Assembly (NCBI RefSeq): GCF_022803015.1
Contig: NZ_JAFKON010000001.1
Span: forward strand, 682,001-746,000
Length of the DNA: 64,000 nt
Direction: 5' to 3'
DNA from: Arthrobacter humicola
GTDB taxonomy: Bacteria > Actinomycetota > Actinomycetes > Actinomycetales > Micrococcaceae
Each line of letters starts with the position of its first letter. Within the stretch, counting starts at the first letter, position 1. Under the pieces are notes generated by a model. It searched no databases. It was given only the letters and a program-made list of their open reading frames with translations, and was not told the origin of the DNA. The position numbers and the translations under genes are program-made. This document shows, in pieces, positions 1 through 9,931 of the stretch.

Positions 1-1
1 C

Positions 2-808
2 ATGTACGGGATCTACCGGAACATGGTCCTCTTCGATTTCAAGTCTGAAATCCATTCGGGCTTCTTCGTCGCCTACTACCGCAACTTCGCCATCCCCTCC
101 ACAGCAAGGACCCTGGCGGCGACCGGGGAGATGAAATCCCGGCCGATGAAGCGCTCCTACGACACCGGCATCGTCCTCCACGAGATCATCGCCAACGGGT
201 TCGAGCACGAACGCAGCCAGGCCATGATCAACCTGCTCCGCCGGGTCCACAAGGGGGTGCCCGGTACCCCGGACGACTTCGTCTACGTCCTCATGACCTT
301 GCTTGTGCTGCCGCTGCGCTGGACCGAACGTCACGGCTGGCGCCGGCTGACGGAGCTGGAGAAGCGGGCCGCCACGGACTTCTACGCCGAACTGGGCCGG
401 CAGATGGGGCTCGAGGGCATCCCGGCCACCTTCGCGGAGGCGGAGCGGTTCCTGGACGAATACGAGGACCGGAACATGGGCCCGAGCCCCGAGGGTTCGA
501 TGCTGTTCAATGCGACCGTCGCGGCCTTCGCCAGCCGTATCCCCGCCCTGCTTCGCCGGTTCACCCCGACCATCCTGGCGCTGATGATGGACAAAACCCA
601 GGTCGCTGTGGCCCTGGGCCTGAAACCTGCCCCGGCAGTGCTGCGCGTGCCGTTCAATGCGGTGCTGCGGTTCCGCTCCCTCAAGGCCAGGCTGCGTCCG
701 TTGCCGACGGAGCCCATATTTGTGCCGGGAAAGATGAACGTCGTGGCATACCCGGACGGATACACCCTGGACCAGATCGGCCCGTGGGGGAAATCAGCCA
801 ACGTCTGA
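2..808 (+). CDS. MpaB-family oxygenase (DUF2236), probably 5'-truncated
   Basis: The 268 readable residues match the MpaB / rubber-oxygenase catalytic domain family (DUF2236), helical proteins thought to bind a b-type haem and oxidise hydrophobic substrates. Supporting stretches are the HEIIANGFEHERSQAMINLL segment near residue 60, followed by a VHKGV turn and a long helix with LPLRWTERHGWRRL. An in-frame ATG lies at base 2, directly at the window edge. The frame is open to the edge, so the true start may be upstream and outside the window. Family assignment is by residue pattern; substrate unknown. Convergent with the permease gene downstream, from which a hairpin separates it. Confidence 0.75.
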   Translation: MYGIYRNMVLFDFKSEIHSGFFVAYYRNFAIPSTARTLAATGEMKSRPMKRSYDTGIVLHEIIANGFEHERSQAMINLLRRVHKGVPGTPDDFVYVLMTLLVLPLRWTERHGWRRLTELEKRAATDFYAELGRQMGLEGIPATFAEAERFLDEYEDRNMGPSPEGSMLFNATVAAFASRIPALLRRFTPTILALMMDKTQVAVALGLKPAPAVLRVPFNAVLRFRSLKARLRPLPTEPIFVPGKMNVVAYPDGYTLDQIGPWGKSANV

Positions 809-856
809 GGCCCGGGTACCGGGTGTGAGAGCAGATACGGGTCGCAGGACACGGAG

Positions 857-897
857 AGCCCCGCCGGAATCTGAACTGCTCAAATCCCGGCGGGGCT
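857..897. terminator. Bidirectional terminator hairpin
   Basis: A perfect 11-bp inverted repeat, AGCCCCGCCGG at 857-867 and CCGGCGGGGCT at 887-897, with a 19-nt loop. It lies between two convergent genes. A short T-rich stretch follows on the plus side. Confidence 0.75.
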
Positions 898-924
898 GAT
901 TGTTGTGGTGAGAGTTCGCCTTGC

Positions 925-2904
925 CTAGCCCACGTGGATGGCGGGCCGGAGTGCCTGGTCGGGCTCTGTCTCGCGGAGGATTTCGCGCACCAGCGGCGCG
1001 GTGTCGCCCTCACCCAGGAACAGGTACCGCATGAGGTGGCCGACGGGGTTGCCCTCGGACCACTCGAAGTAGCACTGGGGCTTCGTGCCGGTCGAGTCGC
1101 GCATGGCCAGCAGGACCGCCGCGATCGCGTTCGGCACGGCCGGGGACTTCACCCGCAGGACCCGGTAGCCCTCCACTTCGATGCCTTCGACCCGGAGCGT
1201 GTGGCTGAACGCCGAAGGATCGGAGATTTCCACTTCCAGGAAGATGACATCCGCCGGGCCCGGGACGGGATTCAGCCCGCGCTGTTCGTACTCTTTGTCC
1301 GCGTACTCAGCCTTGTCACCGGCCTGGCGTTTGTTGGCGATGACGTTCAGTTGCCCGTCGAAGGCAATCGAATCGGTGATGAACTGCCGGGCCGCCTCGT
1401 CGAACTCGATGGTTTCCAGCCGCAGTTCGGTGGTGCGCTGGACCCGGGAGATGAGCGAGACGACGATGATGCCGGCGATGAAGAAAGCCGAGATCGCAAT
1501 GCCGTCGGGCTTTTCGATGACATTGGCGGCCAGCGCGTACAGCAGGACCAGGGTCAGCGCACCGAAGCCGATGGTGCCGGCGCGGCTGTGCCGGCGGATC
1601 GCGGAGACTGTCACGGCGACGGCTCCGGAAACCATCATGGCCAGGATGCCGGTGGCGTAGGCACCTGCCTGGGCGTTGACGTCGGCGTTGAAGGCGATGG
1701 TGATGCCGACGCTCAGCACGGTGTAGACGATCACGACCGGGCGGACGGCCCGGCCCCATTCCGGCGCCATGCCGTAGGCCGGCAGGTACCGGGGCACGAT
1801 GTTGATGAGCCCGGCCATGGCGGAGGCTCCGGCGAACCAGAGGATCAGGGCGCTGGAAATGTCGTATACGGTGCCGAACCCGGCGCCGAACAGGTCGTGG
1901 GCGAGGAACGCCAGGGCGCGGCCGTTGGCCTGTCCGCCCTCCTCGAACTCCTTGGCCGGGATCATGACCGTGGTGAGGAAGCTGGTGGACATCAGGTAGA
2001 CGCTCATGATGGCCGCCGCCGTGGTGAGCAGCTTGCGGGTGTTCCTGACCCGGGACGCCATGACCTGCTCGGGGCTGTCGCCGGTGGCCTTGATCAGCGG
2101 CATCATCGAGACGCCGGTCTCGAACCCGGACAGGCCCAGGACCAGCAAGGGGAAGGCGATGACGGCCGGGCCGATCAGGTCCATGGGGCCGCCGCCGGCG
2201 CTGGCGAGCAGCCGGTCGGTCCAGCCGGCGATCAGGGACGGATTGGAGAAGACGTGCATGAACCCGGCGGCGACGACGACGGCGTTCAGGAGCAGGTAGA
2301 CGGCCACAAGCGGAATGGCGACGCCCACGGCCTCATTGAAGCCGAGCAGGAACACCCCGCCCAGGATCAGCAGCAGGATCACCGTGATGATCACGGCACT
2401 GCCTTTCAATCCCGCCGGGACGATCGGGTTCTCGAGCAGGTGCACCGTCGCGTCGGCTCCGGAGAGGGTGATGGTGATGATCCACGAGGTCGCCACGAAC
2501 CCGAGCAGCAGCAGCACGAAGAACTTGCCGCGCCAGAACGGAAGCAGCTTCTCCAGCATGGCAACCGAGCCCTGCCCGTGCGGGCTCTCCTGCGCGACCC
2601 GGCGGTACATGGGCAGCATGCCCAGCAGGGTCAGGGCCACAATGAGCAGGGTGGCCAGCGGCGACAGGGCACCGGCGGCCAGGGCGGCGATACCGGGAAG
2701 GTAGGACAGGGTTGAGAAATAGTCGACGCCGGTCAGGCACATGACTTTCCACCAGGCGTTGGGCTTGTGATCTTCCTCGGCTTCGGGGCCGGCGGGTGCG
2801 ACCTGGTTGGCCAGTAGCCAGCGGACCAGGGGCTTGCGGTCCGGGCGGTCGGCCTGCTTCAGGTCAACTTGCGCCGGGACGGCGTGGTCAGAAGTGGTCT
2901 GCAT
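925..2904 (-). CDS. APC-superfamily permease with C-terminal cytoplasmic domain
   Basis: A 659-residue membrane protein. About 12 hydrophobic segments span residues 55-500, followed by a soluble tail of about 150 residues. The first membrane segment carries [17 protein letters not shown], similar in layout to the SSDALSSVAYGTE stretch of KimA/KUP-like APC potassium and amino-acid transporters. Substrate cannot be fixed from sequence. I chose ATG 2904, preceded by AGAAAG, giving an N-terminus [10 protein letters not shown]. The frame stays open upstream to 3099, but that extension is proline/arginine-rich and is the out-of-frame image of the repeat in the next gene's tail. Confidence 0.75.
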   Translation of the reverse strand: MQTTSDHAVPAQVDLKQADRPDRKPLVRWLLANQVAPAGPEAEEDHKPNAWWKVMCLTGVDYFSTLSYLPGIAALAAGALSPLATLLIVALTLLGMLPMYRRVAQESPHGQGSVAMLEKLLPFWRGKFFVLLLLGFVATSWIITITLSGADATVHLLENPIVPAGLKGSAVIITVILLLILGGVFLLGFNEAVGVAIPLVAVYLLLNAVVVAAGFMHVFSNPSLIAGWTDRLLASAGGGPMDLIGPAVIAFPLLVLGLSGFETGVSMMPLIKATGDSPEQVMASRVRNTRKLLTTAAAIMSVYLMSTSFLTTVMIPAKEFEEGGQANGRALAFLAHDLFGAGFGTVYDISSALILWFAGASAMAGLINIVPRYLPAYGMAPEWGRAVRPVVIVYTVLSVGITIAFNADVNAQAGAYATGILAMMVSGAVAVTVSAIRRHSRAGTIGFGALTLVLLYALAANVIEKPDGIAISAFFIAGIIVVSLISRVQRTTELRLETIEFDEAARQFITDSIAFDGQLNVIANKRQAGDKAEYADKEYEQRGLNPVPGPADVIFLEVEISDPSAFSHTLRVEGIEVEGYRVLRVKSPAVPNAIAAVLLAMRDSTGTKPQCYFEWSEGNPVGHLMRYLFLGEGDTAPLVREILRETEPDQALRPAIHVG

Positions 2905-3025
2905 CGGATCTTTCTGTTGGTGGCCGGGCGTGTGCCGGGCAGGAGCAAGTCCTGGGAACCGGTCAATTGTAGTGCCGGGCCCCCTTTGCGGCGGCCAGCT
3001 GCAGGCCGCGTCCGGAACGGCGAGC

Positions 3026-4165
3026 CTACCGCGGCTCCGGTCCGGGCAGCTCCGGTCCGGACATCTCAGGTCCGGCCAGCTCCGGACCGGGCGGCTCAAG
3101 TCCGGGCAGCGGGTCCTTGCCGGTCCATGTCTTCACGACCGTCCACGTGACGGCGGTGATCGGCACGGCCAGCAGCGCGCCGACAATGCCGGCCAGTATG
3201 GTGCCGGCAGCCAGGACGAGCAGTATCGCCAGGCCGTGGATGCTGAGGACCCTGCCCATCAGGACCGGCTGCAGGAAGTGGTGTTCGAGCTGGTTCACGC
3301 CGATGACCACGGCCACAACAATGAGCGCCTGGACCAGTCCGTTGGAGACCAGCGCGACGACAATGGCGAGGGTGCCAGCGACGGTAGCGCCGACGATCGG
3401 GATGAATCCGCCGATGAAGATGAACACTCCCAGCGGCAGGGCCAGCGGCACTCCCATGATGGCGAGGGTGATCCCGACGACGAGACCGTCAACCGCGGCC
3501 ACCATGGCCGTGCCGCGGACATACCCGCCCAGGACGACGGTACTGCGATCCGCCGCCAGCCGTGCCTTGGCGCGCTGGTCGGCCGGCAGCATGCCAATGA
3601 GAAAGTCCCGGATTTCGGGCCCGTCCTTGAGGAAGAAGAACAGGGTGACGGCCATCAGCACCGCGCCGGTGAAGATTTCCACCGCGGTGCGGGCACCGGT
3701 GAGGGCTTCTGCACTGAACGTGCTCGAGGTGAAGAACTCCCGCACCGAGTCCATGACGGCGGTGATCTGTTGGTCGCTGACAGGGACAGGTCCGTGGTTC
3801 AGGAATGAGTGCAGTTGTTCGACTCCCGCAGCGGCCCGGGCCGTGAGCTCGCCCCACTGGTTGGAGACCAGAATGACGATGCCGGCGATGACGCTGCCGA
3901 AAACGGCGAGAATGGCCACGAACGAGGCAACCACCGCGAGGGCGCGCGGCCACGCGTGCCCGGTGAGCCAGCGGACCAGCGGGGAGATCGCTGCGGCCAG
4001 GATAACGGCGATGAGGACGGGGATGATGACGAGCGGGATGCGGCTGGCGGCCCAGATGATCGCCCATGCGAGGGCGGACACGGCGAGGACCTGCACGGAG
4101 CGGATGCTGGCGCGGCCCAGTCCGTCCGACCAGATGGCCGGCATTGCGCTGCGGGGTTCGATCAT
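3026..4165 (-). CDS. AI-2E family transporter (PerM/UPF0118 type)
   Basis: A 379-residue integral membrane protein of the AI-2E exporter family (PF01594). N-terminal membrane helices are followed by a large extracytoplasmic segment (about residues 95-165) and the conserved C-terminal half with [32 protein letters not shown] and [14 protein letters not shown]. Family members export autoinducer-2 or work in sodium/proton exchange; the substrate here is unknown. The C-terminus ends in an unusual repeated Gly-Pro-Glu tail of about 25 residues, encoded by five 15-bp units. It may share transcription with the downstream APC permease gene (2904), about 120 bp away. Confidence 0.85.
   Translation of the reverse strand: MIEPRSAMPAIWSDGLGRASIRSVQVLAVSALAWAIIWAASRIPLVIIPVLIAVILAAAISPLVRWLTGHAWPRALAVVASFVAILAVFGSVIAGIVILVSNQWGELTARAAAGVEQLHSFLNHGPVPVSDQQITAVMDSVREFFTSSTFSAEALTGARTAVEIFTGAVLMAVTLFFFLKDGPEIRDFLIGMLPADQRAKARLAADRSTVVLGGYVRGTAMVAAVDGLVVGITLAIMGVPLALPLGVFIFIGGFIPIVGATVAGTLAIVVALVSNGLVQALIVVAVVIGVNQLEHHFLQPVLMGRVLSIHGLAILLVLAAGTILAGIVGALLAVPITAVTWTVVKTWTGKDPLPGLEPPGPELAGPEMSGPELPGPEPR
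3034..3108 (-). repeat. Five 15-bp in-frame tandem repeats in AI-2E gene tail
   Basis: Plus-strand units start at 3034, 3049, 3064, 3079 and 3094, each a variant of GCTCCGGTCCGGGCA. On the coding strand they give a pentapeptide of the form G-P-E-x-x. Units differ by one to four bases. Confidence 0.9.
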
Positions 4166-4195
4166 AGGGGTTCTCCCGGCGTTCGGACGCGGTGG

Positions 4196-5713
4196 CTAGG
4201 CCCAGCGCAGGGGTTTCGGCCTGGACTGTTGCCACGCATAGTAGAACCGCAAGCGGGCTTCGTTGCCGCGCTGCTGCTCAAGGGCGTGCAGGCGCCCGAA
4301 GGTAAATCCGGCGCCGGGGCCAGCCGCGGCCTGCCCCGCCAGCACCAGTAGGGTTTCCCGGGTGACGACGCTGTCCTGGAAGTCTCCGAGGATCTCCTGG
4401 ATGCCCTCCGCGGCCCGGGCAACGTTCGTTGCTTGAGTGCCGAAAATGGGGGCAGCCGCCTCTGCGGCATAGCGCAGCCGCTTCGCAGCCTTCCGAACTT
4501 CATGCAATGCGGCATCTTGCGGTGTCCCGCCTGCGCCGCCGTCAAGGGACCGGACCGCCGCCTTGAGGCGTTTTCGTTCCGCGGAGACGAGCCGTCCAAC
4601 CGTCCCCGGCGCATCGTTGCCTGCCCCGCCGCTCAGCGGAGGTACCGCAAGGAAGGCATCGAGGGCATCGAGGAGGCGGAAGTAGCGGGTGCTGTCCATC
4701 GCGGCCAGGCCGGTGGCAAGGCCCTGTTGCTGGACGGTGCCGAGGTGCTCCTGGATCTGCTGCGCGACTGGTCCGATTAACAGCTCCGGAGGTTCGGCAC
4801 TGATCATGTCCTTTAGCCGGGCACGGATGACCTCGGCGTCCCGGGCCTGGCCCACGTTGCCGGCGAGCCACTGGAGCTCGCCCCTAAGAAACCTGGCCGA
4901 CGTCGTATCTGTGAGCGTTCGAAAGGTTGCCAGTGCCGACCGCAACCGGCGGGCGGCCACCCGGAATTGATGCACGGCATCGGGCGCATTGACCCGGACG
5001 CGAGGATCATTCAGCTTCACGGCGCGTACCTGTTGGGATACGTACGAGAGCATGACGTCCGAGGCCGGACCGTCCCGGCTCGGCTTTGGAGCCGTGGCCG
5101 GATTCTCCGGATAGTCCGGTCCGAGCGCCCGGGCGAGCTTGGACGGGTGCGTGGCGATGGTGACTCCCTCTGCGGCGCACAGAGCGTCAGCGTCCTGGAG
5201 CAGCCGACGGGGGCCGTCGGCGAGTTCCAGTTCCCATTCCCGCCACCGCGACGGTCCCGCGCGGGTTAGCAGGGATTGGGCCTCGACACGGTCGTCACTG
5301 AAGTTGGCAAGGACTGCGCCGTCGGCGGCGTATAACGGCGTCAACCTCCGGCTGGTCCGGATGTGTGCAACCGGAATCAGCGGGTGGCAGCGGGTGTGGA
5401 CGAGGACCAGCTGCCGTAAATTTTCCGGCACGGCATCCTGATCGCCGCCAAGCGGCTCCTGTATAGCCCGGCGCTCCCCCACGGCGACCGGCAGTTTGAG
5501 GTGCCATCCTGGATCCGGACCGGCGGACCGCCGGCACAGGGTGATCCGTTGCCTGGCCAATGCCAGTGCTTTGGTATCAAAGCAGACGGCGTCCAGCATT
5601 TCGTTGACGGGCTGCCCGGCGCGATCTACCCCTGGGATGGATGCCAGTGGCGGGAGGGCGTCGGATTCCGAAGGGCTGTACTTGCGTTCCACCTCGATCG
5701 CGTCGGCGGCCAT
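4196..5713 (-). CDS. CYTH and CHAD domain protein
   Basis: A 505-residue two-domain protein. The N-terminal CYTH domain (residues 1-200) begins with EVERKY, the ExExK signature of triphosphate tunnel enzymes that bind triphosphates or polyphosphate. The CHAD domain (about 215-500) shows HQFRVAARRLRSAL and a second HEVRKAAKRLRYA, the His/Arg/Lys-rich helices that bind polyphosphate. CYTH-CHAD fusions are common in actinobacteria and are linked to polyphosphate metabolism. The start ATG at 5713 places the EVERKY motif at residues 7-12, as is usual in the family. It lies 30 bp upstream of the AI-2E gene on the same strand, so the two may be cotranscribed. Confidence 0.88.
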   Translation of the reverse strand: MAADAIEVERKYSPSESDALPPLASIPGVDRAGQPVNEMLDAVCFDTKALALARQRITLCRRSAGPDPGWHLKLPVAVGERRAIQEPLGGDQDAVPENLRQLVLVHTRCHPLIPVAHIRTSRRLTPLYAADGAVLANFSDDRVEAQSLLTRAGPSRWREWELELADGPRRLLQDADALCAAEGVTIATHPSKLARALGPDYPENPATAPKPSRDGPASDVMLSYVSQQVRAVKLNDPRVRVNAPDAVHQFRVAARRLRSALATFRTLTDTTSARFLRGELQWLAGNVGQARDAEVIRARLKDMISAEPPELLIGPVAQQIQEHLGTVQQQGLATGLAAMDSTRYFRLLDALDAFLAVPPLSGGAGNDAPGTVGRLVSAERKRLKAAVRSLDGGAGGTPQDAALHEVRKAAKRLRYAAEAAAPIFGTQATNVARAAEGIQEILGDFQDSVVTRETLLVLAGQAAAGPGAGFTFGRLHALEQQRGNEARLRFYYAWQQSRPKPLRWA

Positions 5714-5953
5714 GCTTCATTTTAGGAACTCCTGCACGCGCCGGGCGTGTGCCCAAAGGCCCCTATCGGAGGAGATTGTCACGGGAACCGGGTGCTGGGG
5801 ACGGGTGGCCGCGCAGTTCAGGGCCACGGCCCTGCGGAAGGCGCACAGACGCGGCGGTATGAGGCTGGAAAAATGACTTGCCCGGGCATGCGGCGGCGAG
5901 TAACTTTCGGAGCAGTGGGCCGGCGGACCGCTGGCCCCTGCGAGAGGACCGCC

Positions 5954-6223
5954 ATGCCAACCATAATCGGCCACCACGATGTCAAGGACAAGGATCATTG
6001 GCTTGCCTCGCCGAAGCGCGAAGAGGTGTTCGGCCCACTGGGGATCACCAACATTCGTACGTTCGTCAACCCCGAGAACCCGACGCAAGTCGCAGTGATG
6101 ATGGATGTCCCTGACGTGGATGCCCTGATGGCCGCGATGCAAAATGACGTAATGGGCGAGGCGATGGCCTACGACGGCGTACTGCCCGAGACCCTGGTCA
6201 TCCTGGTCGAGGCCAAGCCCTAG
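5954..6223 (+). CDS. Small conserved protein of unknown function
   Basis: An 89-residue protein, MPTIIGHHDV..., with no membrane segment or signal. The alternating pattern (FVNPENPTQVAVMMDVPDVDALMAAM) looks like a small alpha/beta dimeric ferredoxin-like or monooxygenase-type fold, but I do not recognise a named family. I use ATG 5954, preceded by GAGAGGACC; the frame stays open further upstream (to about 5747), but that part has a composition unlike a protein. The roughly 240 bases between 5713 and 5954 show no other gene. A strong hairpin follows. Confidence 0.65.
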   Translation: MPTIIGHHDVKDKDHWLASPKREEVFGPLGITNIRTFVNPENPTQVAVMMDVPDVDALMAAMQNDVMGEAMAYDGVLPETLVILVEAKP

Positions 6224-6266
6224 CTTCACCGGGGCGGACACCGCCGGCGGTGCAGGCGGATGTGGC

Positions 6267-6301
6267 GAAGCTCCGGTCAAATAGCGGTTGACCGGAGCTT
6301 C
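6267..6301. terminator. Terminator hairpin, 14-bp perfect stem
   Basis: GAAGCTCCGGTCAA (6267-6280) pairs exactly with TTGACCGGAGCTTC (6288-6301) around a 7-nt loop. It sits between the converging genes ending at 6223 and 6354 and can serve both. Confidence 0.85.
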
Positions 6302-6353
6302 GGGTCCATTATGGGCAGTGGTTCCTGTGTATTGGCCGGGAATAGGCTGACCG

Positions 6354-7412
6354 CTAGTGGTTCAGCAATTCGCCCATGAGGGGCGCATTGCGGACATCGT
6401 CGGTCAGGGGGCTCAGCCCCCACACGTCCTCGATGGTGTGCAGCAAGGAATAGTGCGAGTAGGCGGCGTTGGATGTGAAGTGCTTCCGCGCTGCCGGGCC
6501 GGCAAAAACCGTAGCCACCCGGTTGTCGTCTTTGCTGCCTTCATCCCACGTGAGCACCAGCAGGGAGTTCTGCGTCGTGAAGGCCGGGGATCCCAGGATC
6601 CTGGGCACTTCGCGGGCGAGCCAGTCGTCTCCGGTGCCGATGGAGCAGTCGTGGGTGTCGTGGCACATGTCCGGGCTGATGAAAGCGTAGTCCGGCAGGG
6701 TCGACGGCGACTGCAGGTCCTGCCCCAGCCGGTCATACGGAACAACATGGTCCGAGCAGGAGGCCACGTCGTCCGTCACGGCAGGGTAATACATGAACGG
6801 ATTATGCTTCACCGCATACCGGAGGGAGTCATGCGCGGCGCAGGGCGCGGGCATGCCCTCGGCATACATTTTCCAGGTCCGTCCGGATTGGGTGATCTCA
6901 TCGGCGATCGAACGCACATCGGCGGTGCACGAGTCCGGTTTGCAGTCGCTGGTGATCCCCGCGCTCGTTCCGCTCGTGAGGGCGAGATAGTTGGGCAGGC
7001 TCGGGTGGGTGATGGCCCGGTAGTTGGCGGCCACCGAGAATTCCGCCGCAAGCTTGTTGAAGTAGCCCGCTTCGCTGGCGCCCATGATCTGCGAGGCCGC
7101 CTTGTTCTCCTGGACGATGACCACAATGTGCGCGATTCCGCTGCTGGCCTGCCCGCCAGGGGCGGGGTGCGGGGCCGGCTGCGCGAAATACGGGGATGGT
7201 GGTGGGGCCGCGGCGGTCGGGTCCTGGCCGGGGGACGCGGGCGGCGATTCGGTCCCGGCCGGCCCGGCAGGCAGGGACCCGGCCGGTGGGGACTCGGCAG
7301 ATGGGGACTGAGAAGGCGGGCCGGCCTGGAAGGGGTGCACCGACGTGCACCCCGCCAGCAGCATCGCCAGCGCCCATCCGCCGGCCAGGGAGAGTCGGCC
7401 GATCCGCGTCAT
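6354..7412 (-). CDS. Secreted lipoprotein phosphoesterase (acid phosphatase-like)
   Basis: A 352-residue protein of the PF04185 phosphoesterase family (phospholipase C / acid phosphatase superfamily). The N-terminus has a lipoprotein signal, ending in LLAGC with the lipobox Cys near residue 22. A low-complexity Pro/Ser/Ala linker (about 30-85) precedes the catalytic domain. Domain signs are IVVIVQENKA near its start, THPSLPNYLALTSG (metal-binding Asn region) and LLVLTWDEGSKDD near residue 290, which carries the conserved Asp/Glu metal ligands. It probably acts at the outer face of the membrane to release phosphate from organic esters. No cotranscribed partner is obvious. Confidence 0.82.
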   Translation of the reverse strand: MTRIGRLSLAGGWALAMLLAGCTSVHPFQAGPPSQSPSAESPPAGSLPAGPAGTESPPASPGQDPTAAAPPPSPYFAQPAPHPAPGGQASSGIAHIVVIVQENKAASQIMGASEAGYFNKLAAEFSVAANYRAITHPSLPNYLALTSGTSAGITSDCKPDSCTADVRSIADEITQSGRTWKMYAEGMPAPCAAHDSLRYAVKHNPFMYYPAVTDDVASCSDHVVPYDRLGQDLQSPSTLPDYAFISPDMCHDTHDCSIGTGDDWLAREVPRILGSPAFTTQNSLLVLTWDEGSKDDNRVATVFAGPAARKHFTSNAAYSHYSLLHTIEDVWGLSPLTDDVRNAPLMGELLNH

Positions 7413-7531
7413 CGGTCCATGCTAGCGGCCGGTATTGGTGCGGCCAATGCTGTCTGCATTCCCGGCCTCAGGCCAGGCTCAGGTCAAGAAACTGCCCGCA
7501 CCCGGTCCAGGGCCCGGTCCCCCGTGTCCGG

Positions 7532-9775
7532 TCACCCTCCGGGATGCAGCGCGCCGCGGACGGTGCCCAGCAGGGACAGGAACCGCTCGTTGTCCGGCAG
7601 GTCATCGATCAGCACCACACCCTCGGGAGCGGCCAGCGGAATGCGCCAGTTCGGGTATTCGGTGCTGGTGCCCGGCTGGTTCTGGGTCCGGGTCTCCCCC
7701 ACGGCGTCGACCAACGCCACCCCCAGCAGCGCTGACGGGGCCAGCGCCGTGTAGGCGTACAGCGCCTCCACCGCGGTCCGGACGTCCGTGCCGTTTTCTG
7801 CCAGCAGGCCGCGTGCCCGGACCCGGGCCAGCACGGCCTCCTGCTCGGCCGCGGCCTCGGCGCGTTCTTCCGCCACGGGCCGCCGCAACAGCCCGAGCGA
7901 TTCGCGCAAGGTGACGTGTTCACCGGCGAGGTAGCCCGCCGTCGGGGGGAGATCGTGGGTGTTGACGCTGGTCAGGCACTGCTCGCGGTAGTGCTCCGGC
8001 GGAATCGGGCCATCGGCGTCGTGTTCGAACCAGAGAATCGACGTGCCGAATATCCCCCGCTCGGCCAGGTAGCCGCGGACCCACGGCTCGAACACCCCCA
8101 GGTCTTCGCCAATCACGATCGCCCCGGCCCGTTGCGCCTCGAGGGCAAGGATGCCGATGAGCGCCTCGTGGTCGTAGTGCACATAGGTGCCGCTCTCCGG
8201 CCCCCCGCCCTCGGGGATCCACCACAACCGGAACAGGCCGAGGATATGGTCCACCCGGATGCCGCCGGCGTGCCGCAACACGGTGCGGAGCATGTCCCGG
8301 TAGGCGGCATAGCCGGATTCGGCGAGCCGGCCCGGATGCCATGGCGGCTGCGACCAGTTCTGGCCCAGCTGGTTGAACATGTCCGGGGGCGCACCAACGC
8401 TCACGCCCCGGGCAAGAACGCCGGAGAGAGTCCAGGCGTCGGCACCGCCGGGTTTTACCCCGACAGCGAGGTCATGGACGACTCCGATCCCCATCCCCGA
8501 CTGGCGTGCCGAACGCTGGGCCGCCTCGAGCTGCTGGTCGCAGAGCCACTGCAGCCAGCAGTGGAATTCGATCCGGGCTGCCAGCCTCGGCCGCTGCTCG
8601 ACACAGTACGGCGACGCCGGGGATGCAGCCGCTCCGGCCCATTCCGGCGCCGACGGCGGCAGCTCTTCGGCGAGCGCAGACCACAGCGCAAAGTCCTCTA
8701 GCCCCTGCCCCTGCTCGGCGCGGAAGTCGGCGAACTGCCGGGTGCGCGCCGGCCCGCGGCGGACCGCAAACACGCGTTCCAGCGCCGAGAGCTTTGCCGC
8801 GTAACTGGCGTTGCGGTCCAGGAGGTCCCGGGAACGGTTGGCCGCCTGCTGGCCTTCGGCCAGGCGTGCCACCTCGGCCCGGCCGGCTGCGTCCAGGTAA
8901 CCGTATTCCGGGATTTCCTCCACCCGCAGGTAGAGCGGGTTGAAGAAGCGCCGTGTGGTGGGCAGGTACGGGGAGTCCTCGACCGGCGGCACTGGTTCGG
9001 CGGCATGCAGCGGATTGACCAGCACAAAGCCGGCCCCCTGCTCCCCGGCAACCTCGGCGAGGTCCCCGAGATCGGCGAAGTCGCCAATCCCCCAGGACCG
9101 GGAGGACCGCACGGAGTACAGCTGGGCCGTCAGTCCCCAGGTGCGGCGTTCCTTGAGCAGGGCCGAGGCCCGGAGCCGGCCGGGCGTAACTACCAGCGGA
9201 CACTGCGCCGCCGTGCCCGCGGCGTCGGCTCTCAACGTGTGCCAGCCGAGACCGAGGCTGCCGGGTATGGCGAACGTGGCACGTCCCGTGAGGACGCCGT
9301 CGACGTCGACCGGCTGGTCCCAGTTCTCCCGCTGGGCGGCCTCATAGCTGCTGCCGTCTTCGGCGTCGATCCAGACGCGGACTTCGCTTCCGTGCGGGAC
9401 GTGGACCTCGACGCGGGACTCCTGTCCCTCCCTCACTACAAGGACCGGGGGCAGGATGCGCCGCCAGTGTGCCAGCCGGGACTCGGCCAGGGAGCGTTGC
9501 TGCTCCTGGGGCCCGTTGGCGGGGACCCCGAGGGCCGACAGCACGTCCTGCAGGGTCCCGGCGGCCACGGAACGCTGCACTCCGTCCCAGCCCCAGTAGC
9601 TGGTGTCGACGCCATAGGCTGCGGCGAGTTCGCGCAGGAGCGTGTCGGCCGTATCAGTGTCCCCGGTCTGCCCGGGACTTCCGGGGGCCGCGGCGTTGCC
9701 GGCGTCTGCAGGATGATTGGGGTTTGGACGGTCCTCGGGGTTTGCGGGGGTCTCGGGGTGCGTCTGGTCCACCAT
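7532..9775 (-). CDS. malQ: 4-alpha-glucanotransferase
   Basis: A 747-residue GH77 amylomaltase that transfers alpha-1,4-glucan segments between malto-oligosaccharides in the cytoplasm. Visible features are the N-terminal region typical of long actinobacterial MalQ, the SSRSWGIGDFADL block (about 225-240), GGIRVDHILGLFRLWWIP with the catalytic Asp nucleophile, IGEDLGVFEP with the acid/base Glu, and SVNTHDLPPTAGY with the third acidic residue. The first 45 residues are a Pro/Asn/Asp-rich, probably disordered extension, so a later start is possible. It is an isolated gene about 12 kb from glgA/glgC, which act in the same glycogen/maltodextrin metabolism. Confidence 0.93.
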   Translation of the reverse strand: MVDQTHPETPANPEDRPNPNHPADAGNAAAPGSPGQTGDTDTADTLLRELAAAYGVDTSYWGWDGVQRSVAAGTLQDVLSALGVPANGPQEQQRSLAESRLAHWRRILPPVLVVREGQESRVEVHVPHGSEVRVWIDAEDGSSYEAAQRENWDQPVDVDGVLTGRATFAIPGSLGLGWHTLRADAAGTAAQCPLVVTPGRLRASALLKERRTWGLTAQLYSVRSSRSWGIGDFADLGDLAEVAGEQGAGFVLVNPLHAAEPVPPVEDSPYLPTTRRFFNPLYLRVEEIPEYGYLDAAGRAEVARLAEGQQAANRSRDLLDRNASYAAKLSALERVFAVRRGPARTRQFADFRAEQGQGLEDFALWSALAEELPPSAPEWAGAAASPASPYCVEQRPRLAARIEFHCWLQWLCDQQLEAAQRSARQSGMGIGVVHDLAVGVKPGGADAWTLSGVLARGVSVGAPPDMFNQLGQNWSQPPWHPGRLAESGYAAYRDMLRTVLRHAGGIRVDHILGLFRLWWIPEGGGPESGTYVHYDHEALIGILALEAQRAGAIVIGEDLGVFEPWVRGYLAERGIFGTSILWFEHDADGPIPPEHYREQCLTSVNTHDLPPTAGYLAGEHVTLRESLGLLRRPVAEERAEAAAEQEAVLARVRARGLLAENGTDVRTAVEALYAYTALAPSALLGVALVDAVGETRTQNQPGTSTEYPNWRIPLAAPEGVVLIDDLPDNERFLSLLGTVRGALHPGG

Positions 9776-9931
9776 GCGCCCACTCTAGACGCTGCCCCTA
9801 CCGCCCGCCGCCCTTTCCGTGGATGTGGGAGTCATCTACCAGTTCGTTGAGTCCTTGGCCGGTTCCCGGCGCGGACGGCTCCTTCGGCCCGTTTAGGCGC
9901 CGCTACAGCGGCCGCGCTAGCCTTGAAGCCT

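Noticed and set aside
2905..3099. N-terminal extension of the APC permease
   Set aside because: The added residues are a Pro/Arg/Cys-rich reading of the repeat region and overlap the next gene; ATG 2904 has a ribosome site.
6304..6320. GGGTCCATTATGGG resembling half of a DosR-like box
   Set aside because: The second half lacks CCC and it lies between gene ends, not in a promoter.
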